A DNA stretch of 64,000 nt. Origin: an uncultured Bacteroidales bacterium. GTDB lineage: Bacteria > Bacteroidota > Bacteroidia > Bacteroidales > UBA3824. Below are positions 26,801 to 34,985 of the stretch, in pieces (positions within the stretch are counted from its first letter, which is position 1; each line of letters opens with the position of its first letter). The notes under the pieces were generated by a model. The model had not been told where the DNA came from and did not search any database. It saw nothing but the letters and a program-made list of their open reading frames with translations. Location of the stretch: the NCBI GenBank assembly GCA_937877455.1, contig CALFIU010000091.1, positions 11,192 through 75,191 of the forward strand, given 5' to 3'. Both the position numbers and the translations under genes were made by a program.

Positions 26801-28387
26801 TTATACTATAGCCTCATAAATCCTTTTGCCGTCGTACTCAATCCATTCGGGTTTTTCTTGGACGGTTTTTTCTTTTAGGAACGAGAATGTTACGAGGTAG
26901 CCTTCTGTCATGTTACGTTTTGTGAGGTATTCTGATAGTTGCTCGCGGCCGGAGATTTCGTATTCGGTGCCGTGCCAGATTTTGAGCTCGATGATGTATT
27001 CCTTGTGGTTGTAGGTGATTACCAAGTCCATGCGCGAGCCGTCGTCGGTTTCGGGTTCGGAATAATAAAAGCCCGTGCCGTTGATAATCGGCTTCAGGAA
27101 ACAGATGAACATAAAACGCCCTTCGCGTTCAAGGAAAGATTTTTGACTGTCGTCGTTTTCGTCCACCTTTATAAGACGACTGCGACTATGGCGCACAAGG
27201 TCTTGGAAACGGTTGATAATGAGCGGCATATTTAGGTCGCCGTTTTTTGTGAGGTAGTTGCTGAAAATGTTGTCGTTGGTAAAGATTTTAATGTCGTTTT
27301 CGGAAATAAAATAGTTGAGGAGAATCTGTTGGAAAATCAGGTTATGGATTTCCACCTTGTTTTCAACATTGCGCTTGATGATGGAAAACATATTGGCAAA
27401 ATCTATCGTTTTGTTGTTCGGGTCGAACGCAACAGTATAATTCTCCATCAAAACAGCCCTTATAAGTGCTTTTAAATCAAGATATTTATCAAGATTTCCT
27501 GTCATACTTTCCGAAAGGTTGGTTTTGGTTGCAACTATTGCTTTCACAGCATTCAGCACCCCGTCCTTCGTCCAATCCTTGCCAAGACGCTCGTCGATAA
27601 TCTTGCAGACCGAACTTACCAAAACTGGGTAGCCCGATGTGTATTTGTAGATTTCTTCGGATATTTCCTTGATGTCAAATCCGATGAGGTAATCGTTTTC
27701 GTACTGGGCAAGCATGGTGCTTATTTCCTGTGGGTTGAAAGTCATGTCGAGTTCGTACTCTGTGGCGACGTTCCACGGCGAGTTTAACTGGTGCTCTTGT
27801 TCGGGACGCATTTTAACTTTAAGGTTTCTCACATCGTAAACACTGGCAAGCACCACCGACCAAAATGTATAAGAATCATCCTCCATATTGTCGCGGACGA
27901 TGTACATATTGCGCAACATACCGAGGAAACGCACAAAGACTTCGTTGTTGGAGGCTTTGTCAACTTCGTCGATGGTGATGACAACTTTTTTTCCGCAGGT
28001 CTTGCAAAATTTGGTTATTTTTTGCGACAATATGTCAAAATCTATCTTTGATGTCCGTTTTGCCGATTTCCAATATTTGATGACACCCTCGTTGTTTGCG
28101 CAGGCTTCGATTATCTTGTCGCAGAAGTATTTGCAAAACGAATTGTCGTCCAGCCAACTGTTTTCGGAATACAACTCGAAACTTGCCGGAATCACTAAGT
28201 ACCTGTCGCTCAGATTGCGTAGTATCCATTTGAGCGACGTACTCTTGCCAAACTGCCGCGCACGGCTTATGGTGAAGTATTTTTGCTTTTCAATGAGACT
28301 TTCAAAAACCTTCATTTTATTGGTGGTGTCCACCATATAGTGTTTCTTTGGGTCGCAGGTAACCGCTGTGTTGAATTCCTTTGCCAT
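26801..28387 (-). CDS. AAA-like ATPase with PD-(D/E)XK nuclease domain
   Basis: 528 residues, cytoplasmic. N-terminal AAA module: FTISRARQFGKST (Walker A, 42-50), VVITIDEVDKA (Walker B, about 135-145). C-terminal nuclease signature SRMDLVITYNHKEYIIELKIW at about 460-480 (Asp, then ExK), followed by a GREQLSEYL helix. The type differs from the 22986 protein (RxRQFGK instead of RPRRFGK). Role unknown; possibly mobile or defence-linked. Codon and base use is visibly GC-richer than the flanking AT-rich core genes. Confidence 0.8.
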   Translation of the reverse strand: MAKEFNTAVTCDPKKHYMVDTTNKMKVFESLIEKQKYFTISRARQFGKSTSLKWILRNLSDRYLVIPASFELYSENSWLDDNSFCKYFCDKIIEACANNEGVIKYWKSAKRTSKIDFDILSQKITKFCKTCGKKVVITIDEVDKASNNEVFVRFLGMLRNMYIVRDNMEDDSYTFWSVVLASVYDVRNLKVKMRPEQEHQLNSPWNVATEYELDMTFNPQEISTMLAQYENDYLIGFDIKEISEEIYKYTSGYPVLVSSVCKIIDERLGKDWTKDGVLNAVKAIVATKTNLSESMTGNLDKYLDLKALIRAVLMENYTVAFDPNNKTIDFANMFSIIKRNVENKVEIHNLIFQQILLNYFISENDIKIFTNDNIFSNYLTKNGDLNMPLIINRFQDLVRHSRSRLIKVDENDDSQKSFLEREGRFMFICFLKPIINGTGFYYSEPETDDGSRMDLVITYNHKEYIIELKIWHGTEYEISGREQLSEYLTKRNMTEGYLVTFSFLKEKTVQEKPEWIEYDGKRIYEAIV

Positions 28388-28458
28388 TGTCTTAACGATT
28401 TGGGTTTGTCGGTTGCAAAGGTAACAATCTTTCCATTAATTACAAAAACAAAAACAGG

Positions 28459-28471
28459 ACGTCAATTTCAT
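28459..28471 (+). repeat. Dispersed motif ACGTCAATTTCAT, copy 2
   Basis: Same 13-base core as at 22408 and 41693, in the spacer between divergent genes. Confidence 0.4.
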
Positions 28472-28512
28472 AAAAAAAATCAATAGTCCTTGTATTACTC
28501 AAAAAAATGATA

Positions 28513-28520
28513 TAAATTTG
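28513..28520 (+). promoter_or_regulatory. Promoter -7 box TAAATTTG
   Basis: TAAATTTG, with a TTG about 20 bases upstream (28490-28492), 16 bases before the ATG at 28537. Confidence 0.4.
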
Positions 28521-28536
28521 GCGCGATAATTAATTA

Positions 28537-29226
28537 ATGTCAATCATTAAAACTCAATGGTATGAAAGCTTTTCATTAATCTTGGCTGCCGTGATTATGG
28601 TGTTTGCCACGGCGTGCAACAATGGCGGCAACACAAACAACGCCACCGAATCTGCCAACAATTCTGCCACCACCACTGGCGATTCTCAAACCTCCGACAA
28701 CAGCGGCAACGCCACAAAATCCGAAGCATAGGCGGCTATGATTCCTGGCAAACTCAACTTCGTGAACCTCAAAGATGGCGAACAACCCGTTATGACCGCC
28801 TTGACGCTCAAAGGAAACCGAGCAGGCTCTGCGGAATGGAATGACCGAAAGCCAGCCACCGAAGGCATCCGTTGCATCTTTAATCTGAACGAGTGGATAG
28901 AGTTTTATCCCGTGACCAATGCAGAATACGGCATCAAGGTGTGGATTATCAAACACAAAGAAGACCAAAGTTTCTACCTGAAAAACAAGATGCGCGACCT
29001 GACACCCGGCTTTGTGCAAGGCGGCGACATCCGCAAGGACCCCGATGCCGAGGAAGGAAGTGCTTGGGCAAGTATGTATGTTAATCCTGACAACGCTGAG
29101 CCCGGTTACTACGACTTTGTATTCACATACGAAGACAAGGTGTTTGCCACAATGCTCACAAAGTTTTACAAAGAGCATGAACTCGACAAATCCGACGAAG
29201 AATTGGAAAAACTGGAAGGTAAATAA
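28537..29226 (+). pseudogene. Lipoprotein gene interrupted by an in-frame TAG
   Basis: The first 64 codons give a lipoprotein signal (SLILAAVIMVFATAC lipobox) and an Asn/Thr/Ser-rich linker. TAG at 28729-28731 stops it, but the same frame continues two codons later into a 162-residue soluble domain (IPGKLNFVNLKDGEQPVMTA, DYVF-like DFVFTYEDKVFATML near the end). Without the TAG this is one protein of about 229 residues. Nonsense mutation, base-call error or amber readthrough are all possible; the second part has an ATG (28738) but no signal peptide. Confidence 0.55.
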
Positions 29227-29293
29227 TTGTCAATACGGGTCTTGTGTGATGGTATAATGTTTTTTTTACATTGAGATACTATCATTAACAAAA

Positions 29294-29335
29294 TCAGCCG
29301 CAATGGAGTTTTTTGAAAACATCCTTTGCGGCTGA
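29294..29335. terminator. Hairpin between convergent genes
   Basis: TCAGCCGCAA.GGA (from 29294) pairs with TCCTTTGCGGCTGA (to 29335), with a weak T-rich tail on the plus strand. A bidirectional terminator for the lipoprotein gene and the convergent 29386 gene is likely. Confidence 0.5.
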
Positions 29336-29355
29336 AATTTTATTGGTTGGTGGAT

Positions 29356-29383
29356 GCAGAGACGCTACATGGCACGTCTCTAC
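29356..29383. repeat. REP-like palindrome GCAGAGACG...CGTCTCTAC
   Basis: Arms AGAGACG (29358-29364) and CGTCTCT (29375-29381) around CTACATGGCA, directly after the stop of the 29386-31079 gene. Similar GTAGAGACG...CGTCTCTAC palindromes are known to me as dispersed repeats in Bacteroidales-type genomes. Confidence 0.5.
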
Positions 29384-29385
29384 GA

Positions 29386-31079
29386 TTATTCTTTCACGAA
29401 TATTTCGCCGTCCCAAGTGTATTCGGGAATCTTGTCGCCGTTGTAGGGGTCGAGCATCACCTTGTCCATATTGTAGTAGGCGTCCTCGCAGTCCCATGGG
29501 TGGAGGCGGACGGAGAGCGTCTTTGGCGGCTGAAAATCATAGCAAAGGTAATCAATTGGCGATTTGTCGTACATCTTGCGGAACTCAGCAATGTCGCTCT
29601 CGTGTCCGGCGGTTTTGGCGGGGTTGAGAAGGTCGTCCAACTGTGGCGTAGGGAAAAGGTCGGCGGAGTTGGAGATTTTGCCGTCGATGTATTTCTTTGT
29701 ATAAAATTGGTATTCAGACGCACAGCCCGGACCGCTGAAATCGTGCGCTACCGTCACGATATAGCCGCCGTTTTTGAGCGAGTAACACGCCAACAGTTCG
29801 CCAGATTCGCAGCCCTCGTCCTCTTCGGGATTGCTGCCGTAGCATTTAAGCGGTGTGTCGTTGTAGCAACTTACCTCTTTGATTTCGGGGAACAGCTTGC
29901 GGAATACTTCCTCAGCAATTTTGACAGGTTGCTGACAGTAGATTTTTATGAGCGTAACGGTAACGTTTGGGTCGTATTTTGGGTTGTCGTCGTCGGTAAC
30001 CTTCTTGCCGATTTCGGGATAGATGTTTTTGACGGCTTCCCTTGTGGTGTAAAACTCTATTACGCCGTTATGGGGATAATCGACGGGGTGTTCAGAGGTT
30101 TCGCCAAACATATCAATTGGGTTGGAATCGTTGGACCCGTCGATTGTGCGCACCCAGACGCCGTCTTTCATTACAAAATACTGACCCTCAAACAGTCCGA
30201 AACCAACGTTTCTGTAACCAATGCCATAATGTTCGTTTGTAGGTCCGTCAACGTCCATGCGGTATGTGTAACGGTCGGAAAGGATAGTGATGGTGTCGAT
30301 TTTGCCGTCGTCATTGAGCGAGAGTTTGAACTGCTTTTTGCCGTCACGGTTGAAATAGACGGTTTTGCCGAGTGCGTTTTTCTGAAAACCGTCAAGTTTT
30401 TCGGGCGGATTGTCGCCAAGGAAAATCCTGCCTATGCCCGCCGTGGAGAGTATGTTGAATTGTTTGGTCTGACGGTCGCTCTCTGCGAGGACAAATTTTG
30501 CGCCGTCCCACTTGTAGAATAGTCTAACAGGGTCGTTGTACATCCATTTGTGATACAGCAGCATTTTGGGCGCATCTTCGGTGTCGTATTCGGAGTATAT
30601 GTAATCATCGTCGGGAGCGTTGTAGAGCGACACCGCATCAACAGCGGCAAAGTCGCTAATCGACGCTTTGGGCAGCAAGTCGTTGCGCTCGGAGAGTTTG
30701 CCGTCTTGGTAGCGGAAGATTTTGAGGTCGTCGGTGTTATAGCTGTCCATATCTCCGTAGTACCAATGCTGATATACCACCAATAGTCCGCCGTCGTTGT
30801 GGCTGAGGCAGTTGACGGTTTCGCCCTCCGCCCCGTCGCCATCCTCGGATGTAAAAGAATACGAGAATTTTCCTTGGCGGTGGTGTCGATGCCTGAGTCC
30901 AATTTAATCGACGCATTTTTCGGGTCGATGAGTTTGAAAATTTGGTAGGCGGTGATATTGTCGGTTGACGTTTTGCCGCTGACGGCGGTGTCGGTTGACG
31001 TGCCGCCGTTTTGGTTTTGATTTCCGCCGCAGGATGCCAATAATGCTATCGTGGGGATTAGTAGGAATGTCTTTTTCAT
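29386..31079 (-). pseudogene. Lipoprotein of the LGDN-LDGF family, frameshifted
   Basis: The start at 31079 gives MKKTFLLIPTIALLASC, a lipoprotein signal. Around 30870 the frame breaks. One extra G in the AAGGAAAA stretch would join ...DSGIDTTAK to GKFSYSFTSEDGDGAEGETV and so to the 465-residue downstream frame beginning near 30783. Motifs shared with the 24970 lipoprotein (NDGGLLVVYQ, LGDNPPEKLDGF) prove the two frames belong together. The corrected product is about 564 residues, ending TWDGEIFVKE. Function unknown. GC-richer than most of the region. Confidence 0.65.
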
Positions 31080-31389
31080 TTTTTAAAAGTGATATTGTGA
31101 TACAACGTGATAATCTGCAAAAACAACTGTTTGTTGCCCACAGCGAACACCGGAATGTGAACAATCGTTTTTTGGGGAATCAAGCCCAATAGTTTCTTTT
31201 TTTGACTAATGTCTTCAAATTCAAAATCCTTGTCATTCAACGATATTATTTTGATATAGAATCGCAGTATAATATTTCGCCTATGTTGTCGGGGATTGTA
31301 CCCAAAATTGACTCCTCCCTTTTCAGCAGGTCAAGTTGGTTGGTTCTCCAGTTGTCGTTGTATTTGATTGATTTCCAGTTTTTGTCCAT
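31076..31389 (-). pseudogene. Small hypothetical protein, frameshifted
   Basis: From ATG 31389: MDKNWKSIKYNDNWRTNQLD, continuing to CDSISK and a stop near 31246. One added A in the A4 run at about 31248-31251 opens IISLNDKDFEFEDISQKKK and a frame to a TGA at 31076-31078. That TGA overlaps the start of the next lipoprotein gene (ATGA), which supports the corrected reading and an operon. About 105 residues, soluble, no family recognised. Confidence 0.5.
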
Positions 31390-31568
31390 TATTTTCGATT
31401 GTTGGTTTGTGGCGGCATGGAACTTAATTGTTTGTTGCCGTTCGCAAATATACAAAATTATCTGGTTGAAAAGAGAAAATTTCGCTGGAAAATTATTGCA
31501 ACAGAGTAATCATTTGATTGTCAATTATATCAAATCGACTTTATTATTTGTTGCGTCCAAGGGTTTTT

Positions 31569-32903
31569 CTATAAATACGGAGTATAATATATTGGCAGGC
31601 AAATAGTTTCTCCGTCTTTTTGATAATCTTTGGTGTACAGCAAAACTCTGTCGCCAATGCGAGACGAATATTTTTTGCAAAACTCGTCGATAGACTTATG
31701 GCTTTTATATCCCGACGACTTTACTTCTACAGGCACAATCTTTTTGCCGTTGGATAGCAAAAAATCAATTTCATAGTTATGTTTGCCCGACCCTGTCTTA
31801 AAAGTATAGTAATAAAGCTCCCTGCCTGATGCTTTAAGCATTTGAGCGACAAGATTTTCGTATACGTAGCCCAAGTTGGCTTCAAGTTTGTCAGACAACA
31901 GCCGGTTGTAAACCACGTTTTCGGTGTAAGATTTGTCCTTAAAGGCCAACGTTACAAACAGTCCCGTATCGGCAAGAAACATTTTGTAATAATTTAAATC
32001 CTTTGTCATTCCAAAACCCACATTAGGGTCACTTGCGTGATAAGAAAGGTTGACCACCATACTGTCGGTCATATCCGCCACCACCGAAGACACTCTTGCG
32101 GCATCCTGATTTTCGATTACGCTCGACACCTGATAACGCCCTGCGTTGTTGGCTAATTGCCCCGGAATGGCAGAAAACAGTTGCGACGCCCTGCCTGTGC
32201 TGTCTATCCTGTAAAAATCATCTACATAAAGTTGAATAATGTCGCGTTTGGTACGATCCACATCTTGCAAATTGTTGGTGTTGAGATATGTTTCTACAGC
32301 CTGAGGCATACCTCCAATGAGCATATAAAGGCGCAAGTCTCTGAGCCATTTGCGATTGACAGCGTCGCCGACAGCACGTTTTTTTTCAAAAGATTCGCGC
32401 AAGAAATCAGGCGTTACATTGTCGCCAATAGCCCAAAGAAACTCGTCAAAATCCATAGGATTGAGTGTCAGCTTGTTTTCTTCGCTTGGCAACACAATGT
32501 TTTGAATTTTTTTTTTGATTGACAGCAAAGAACCCGTTTCGATATAGTCGTAACGTCCGTCCTTGACAAGATGCTTTATTGCCTGACGAGCCAACGGCTG
32601 CAACTGTACTTCGTCGAAAATGATTGCCGACTTTCGCTCTATCAGCTTAACATTGTAGATATTTTGAAGCTGGAAAAAAAACAGGTCCAAATTCATCATA
32701 TCCTCAAACAATGCGTCAACTCGCTTAGACGAATGAGAAAAATCTACCAAAATATAAGATTCGTATTCGTTTCGAGCAAATTCTTCCACCAATGTAGATT
32801 TGCCCACACGCCGCGCGCCTTTTATCAGCAATGCGGTTTTTCCGTTGCGAGTTTCTTTCCACCGCAACATTTCGTTGTATAGTTTACGCCTGAATATGGT
32901 CAT
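31569..32903 (-). CDS. AAA_14/DUF4143 ATP-binding protein
   Basis: 444 residues, cytoplasmic. AAA_14 ATPase at the N-terminus with Walker A KGARRVGKST (28-37) and Walker B SAIIFDEVQL at about 90-100; then the MLIGGMPQAVETYL segment and a C-terminal DUF4143 nuclease-like domain with NYEIDFLLSNGKKIVPVEVKS (D...ExK). Members are common in gut Bacteroidetes and archaea, of unknown function. Third intact ATPase of this accessory stretch, from a different subfamily than the other two. Confidence 0.85.
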   Translation of the reverse strand: MTIFRRKLYNEMLRWKETRNGKTALLIKGARRVGKSTLVEEFARNEYESYILVDFSHSSKRVDALFEDMMNLDLFFFQLQNIYNVKLIERKSAIIFDEVQLQPLARQAIKHLVKDGRYDYIETGSLLSIKKKIQNIVLPSEENKLTLNPMDFDEFLWAIGDNVTPDFLRESFEKKRAVGDAVNRKWLRDLRLYMLIGGMPQAVETYLNTNNLQDVDRTKRDIIQLYVDDFYRIDSTGRASQLFSAIPGQLANNAGRYQVSSVIENQDAARVSSVVADMTDSMVVNLSYHASDPNVGFGMTKDLNYYKMFLADTGLFVTLAFKDKSYTENVVYNRLLSDKLEANLGYVYENLVAQMLKASGRELYYYTFKTGSGKHNYEIDFLLSNGKKIVPVEVKSSGYKSHKSIDEFCKKYSSRIGDRVLLYTKDYQKDGETICLPIYYTPYL

Positions 32904-32959
32904 TTGTTGAAGTTTTGTTATGTGATTTTGATTGCAAATATAACTCTTTTATTTCTGCT

Positions 32960-33036
32960 CTCAAAATGTTTTTCGCCAAATATGCGTAAATTCTCAAAAT
33001 GTTTTTCGCCAAATATGCGTAAATTCTCAAAATGTT
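32960..33036. repeat. 33-bp tandem repeat, 2.3 copies
   Basis: The unit CTCAAAATGTTTTTCGCCAA (+13 more bases) is repeated exactly at 32960 and 32993 and begins again at 33026 for 11 bases. It lies in the spacer upstream of the DUF4143 gene (minus strand). Confidence 0.85.
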
Positions 33037-33060
33037 GGCGTAACATGATGATTACCTGAA

Positions 33061-34050
33061 TTATTTCTGCTCCACAAATTTGCCGTCGTCGAAAATGTAT
33101 GTGGTTGTGGAGGACTCGTCGTCGGGTACTTCTATGCCGAGTTTCTCCAAAATTTCGTCGTAGGACTCGTTTTCTGCGCCTTCGTGCTCTTCGTAGTAGC
33201 GGTTTACCTCACCCTCGTAGCTGCGGTCTTGCGAGGTTTCGTTGACTACGATTTTGTATTTGCCGCCCGAAAGTTTGGTGAATTTTACATCGGTGTCTAA
33301 GTTGTAGCTGCCAGGTGCTTCGTAAATGCCATACGTGTCATAGCTGCCGTCCTCGTTTTTGTCGGGAATAACGCGTCCGTAATGCCCCTCGACATCGCAC
33401 AGCACCCAATGAAACATATCTTCGTCTTGCATACGGCGAAAGATGCCGCCAACGGTCATTTGCTCGACGGGAAGGCTGCCGTCTTCGTTGACCTCAAACA
33501 AAAAGTCAAGCATATCCCACTTTAACGGAATCCAACAAAATTTGATGTCCGGCTGGACGGACATAACGCCGTTTTCGGTTGATTTTGACGAGCCTTCGCC
33601 GTTGGTTTTGATTACTTTTCGGGTTGAGAAATTGTACGACACGTCGAAATGTTCCGACTTGTGGCGGTCTTTTTTGCCGCCGATAAGCACAAATCCGCCG
33701 TTTTGATAGCGGAAAAGGAAAACATCGCTGCCGCTTTTGATGTCAATCTGAATCCTCAAAACGCCATTGGCATTGACAGTTACTTTTGCTTTGTCGTCAA
33801 GACGCAAATCGTAGTCGCGGAAAAGATTGTATCCGTCGGCATTGCCAAAATAAAATGCGCTGCCAGAGTTTTCGGTGCCAAGAAACAAATCTTTTACGCC
33901 GTCTTTGTTGAAATCTCCTTCGGCAAAGATTGTTACATTTTCGGAGCACAAATCGGTTAAAGTTTTGCCCGACTGTTTGAAAGTCAGGGCGTTTGCGCCG
34001 TGCGCCATAGTCAGGGCGAGGGCGGAGATGATTAATGATGTTTTTTTCAT
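33061..34050 (-). CDS. Secreted hypothetical protein with FG-GAP-like start
   Basis: 329 residues with signal peptide MKKTSLIISALALTMAHGANA, so exported without a lipobox. GDFNKDGVKDLFLG (about 45-58) is an FG-GAP/VCBS-like Ca-binding repeat. The rest is acidic and beta-rich, ending TTTYIFDDGKFVEQK, similar in form to the ends of neighbouring secreted proteins (TWDGEIFVKE, KWNGNGF). It shares the strand and a 15-base gap with the downstream side of 34066, so the two are probably one transcript. Function unknown. Confidence 0.6.
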   Translation of the reverse strand: MKKTSLIISALALTMAHGANALTFKQSGKTLTDLCSENVTIFAEGDFNKDGVKDLFLGTENSGSAFYFGNADGYNLFRDYDLRLDDKAKVTVNANGVLRIQIDIKSGSDVFLFRYQNGGFVLIGGKKDRHKSEHFDVSYNFSTRKVIKTNGEGSSKSTENGVMSVQPDIKFCWIPLKWDMLDFLFEVNEDGSLPVEQMTVGGIFRRMQDEDMFHWVLCDVEGHYGRVIPDKNEDGSYDTYGIYEAPGSYNLDTDVKFTKLSGGKYKIVVNETSQDRSYEGEVNRYYEEHEGAENESYDEILEKLGIEVPDDESSTTTYIFDDGKFVEQK

Positions 34051-34065
34051 AATTGTTGTTTATAT

Positions 34066-34734
34066 TCAAAAACCGTTACCGTTCCACTTGATAACTTTTG
34101 TTTTTTGGTCGGAATAATCAAAATACCTAATGTCGCGACCTTCCTTGGGTAGGCTTACAAAAATTTCGGTATCGTCGCCAACTGCTTTCATCACATTTTT
34201 GGCAATGTCAGCGCGCGGAGATAATGTACCTTGTGCAACGTTATATTCGTAGAAAGCAACCATGCAATTGTTAAAACATTCGCCAGGAATTTGGAAACTT
34301 ACGCCGAAAAGTTTGTTGCCATTGGTAAGATTCCAATACACAGCATTGAGAATTTGTTCTTTTGTTATTTTATCGCCTTTTTTGTAATTACCATCAACTT
34401 CACAAATGTAACTATAATCGCCATCAATGCTTAAAAAACCGTTCTTAGGCGCAAAATCTAATTTAAATTTGTAGTCGCAATCATTGATTTTAATGTCAGT
34501 TGTTTTACCAGTTTTTTTAAATTTATCAAAAACCTCTGTAAATACGTTTGGAAACTCTTTACTCCAAGCCAAAAACAATTTTTCAACAACAGATGCTTGT
34601 GAAACAGGAACGGTGATTGTTTTTTGCCAAGAACTACGGAGTTCATCAATGTCGTAATCGTGAAGCTGTGTTTGTGCATTGGCAGTAATTGTGGTAAGCA
34701 TTGCAATAAATGCAATAAGTAAGATTTTTTTCAT
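34066..34734 (-). CDS. Secreted hypothetical protein
   Basis: 222 residues with signal peptide MKKILLIAFIAMLTTITANAQ. Mostly beta/alpha, two Cys pairs (NDCDYKF; GECFNNC), no recognised domain; the C-terminus KTKVIKWNGNGF resembles that of adjacent secreted proteins. AT-rich, unlike the 29386 lipoprotein. First gene of a two-gene minus-strand unit with 33061. Confidence 0.6.
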   Translation of the reverse strand: MKKILLIAFIAMLTTITANAQTQLHDYDIDELRSSWQKTITVPVSQASVVEKLFLAWSKEFPNVFTEVFDKFKKTGKTTDIKINDCDYKFKLDFAPKNGFLSIDGDYSYICEVDGNYKKGDKITKEQILNAVYWNLTNGNKLFGVSFQIPGECFNNCMVAFYEYNVAQGTLSPRADIAKNVMKAVGDDTEIFVSLPKEGRDIRYFDYSDQKTKVIKWNGNGF

Positions 34735-34875
34735 TTTTGTTATTATACTTAAAATTTAACTTAAAATTGTTACAATATTTTTCTATCCATTAGAACAAAA
34801 AAGTTACCAAATGGCACAACCAAAAACAAAAGTATTATATTTTTTGTTGAAACAACAAAAAATGTAATTTCACTC

Positions 34876-34887
34876 GCAAACGTTTGC
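34876..34887. promoter_or_regulatory. LacI-type operator palindrome GCAAACGTTTGC
   Basis: Perfect 12-bp palindrome with central CG, the typical form of LacI/GalR-family operators, 98 bases before the GH65 start and 141 before the divergent 34066 gene. No LacI-family gene is in the window. Control of the maltose module by such a regulator is inference. Confidence 0.5.
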
Positions 34888-34985
34888 ACTTTTTTACGGC
34901 ATAAAATATTGGTATTTTTATGGTTTTAGGGTTTATGTAATTTAAAATTGCATTATAAATAAAACGCATAAATTATAAAAAAATA

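Noticed and set aside
29326..30522. 398-codon open frame on the plus strand
   Set aside because: Lies antisense to the lipoprotein gene 29386-31079, whose frame has a signal peptide and motifs shared with a paralogue; the plus frame shows no domain.
32960..33036. CRISPR array
   Set aside because: Repeat units are directly adjacent without spacers and only 2.3 copies exist; no cas genes in the window.
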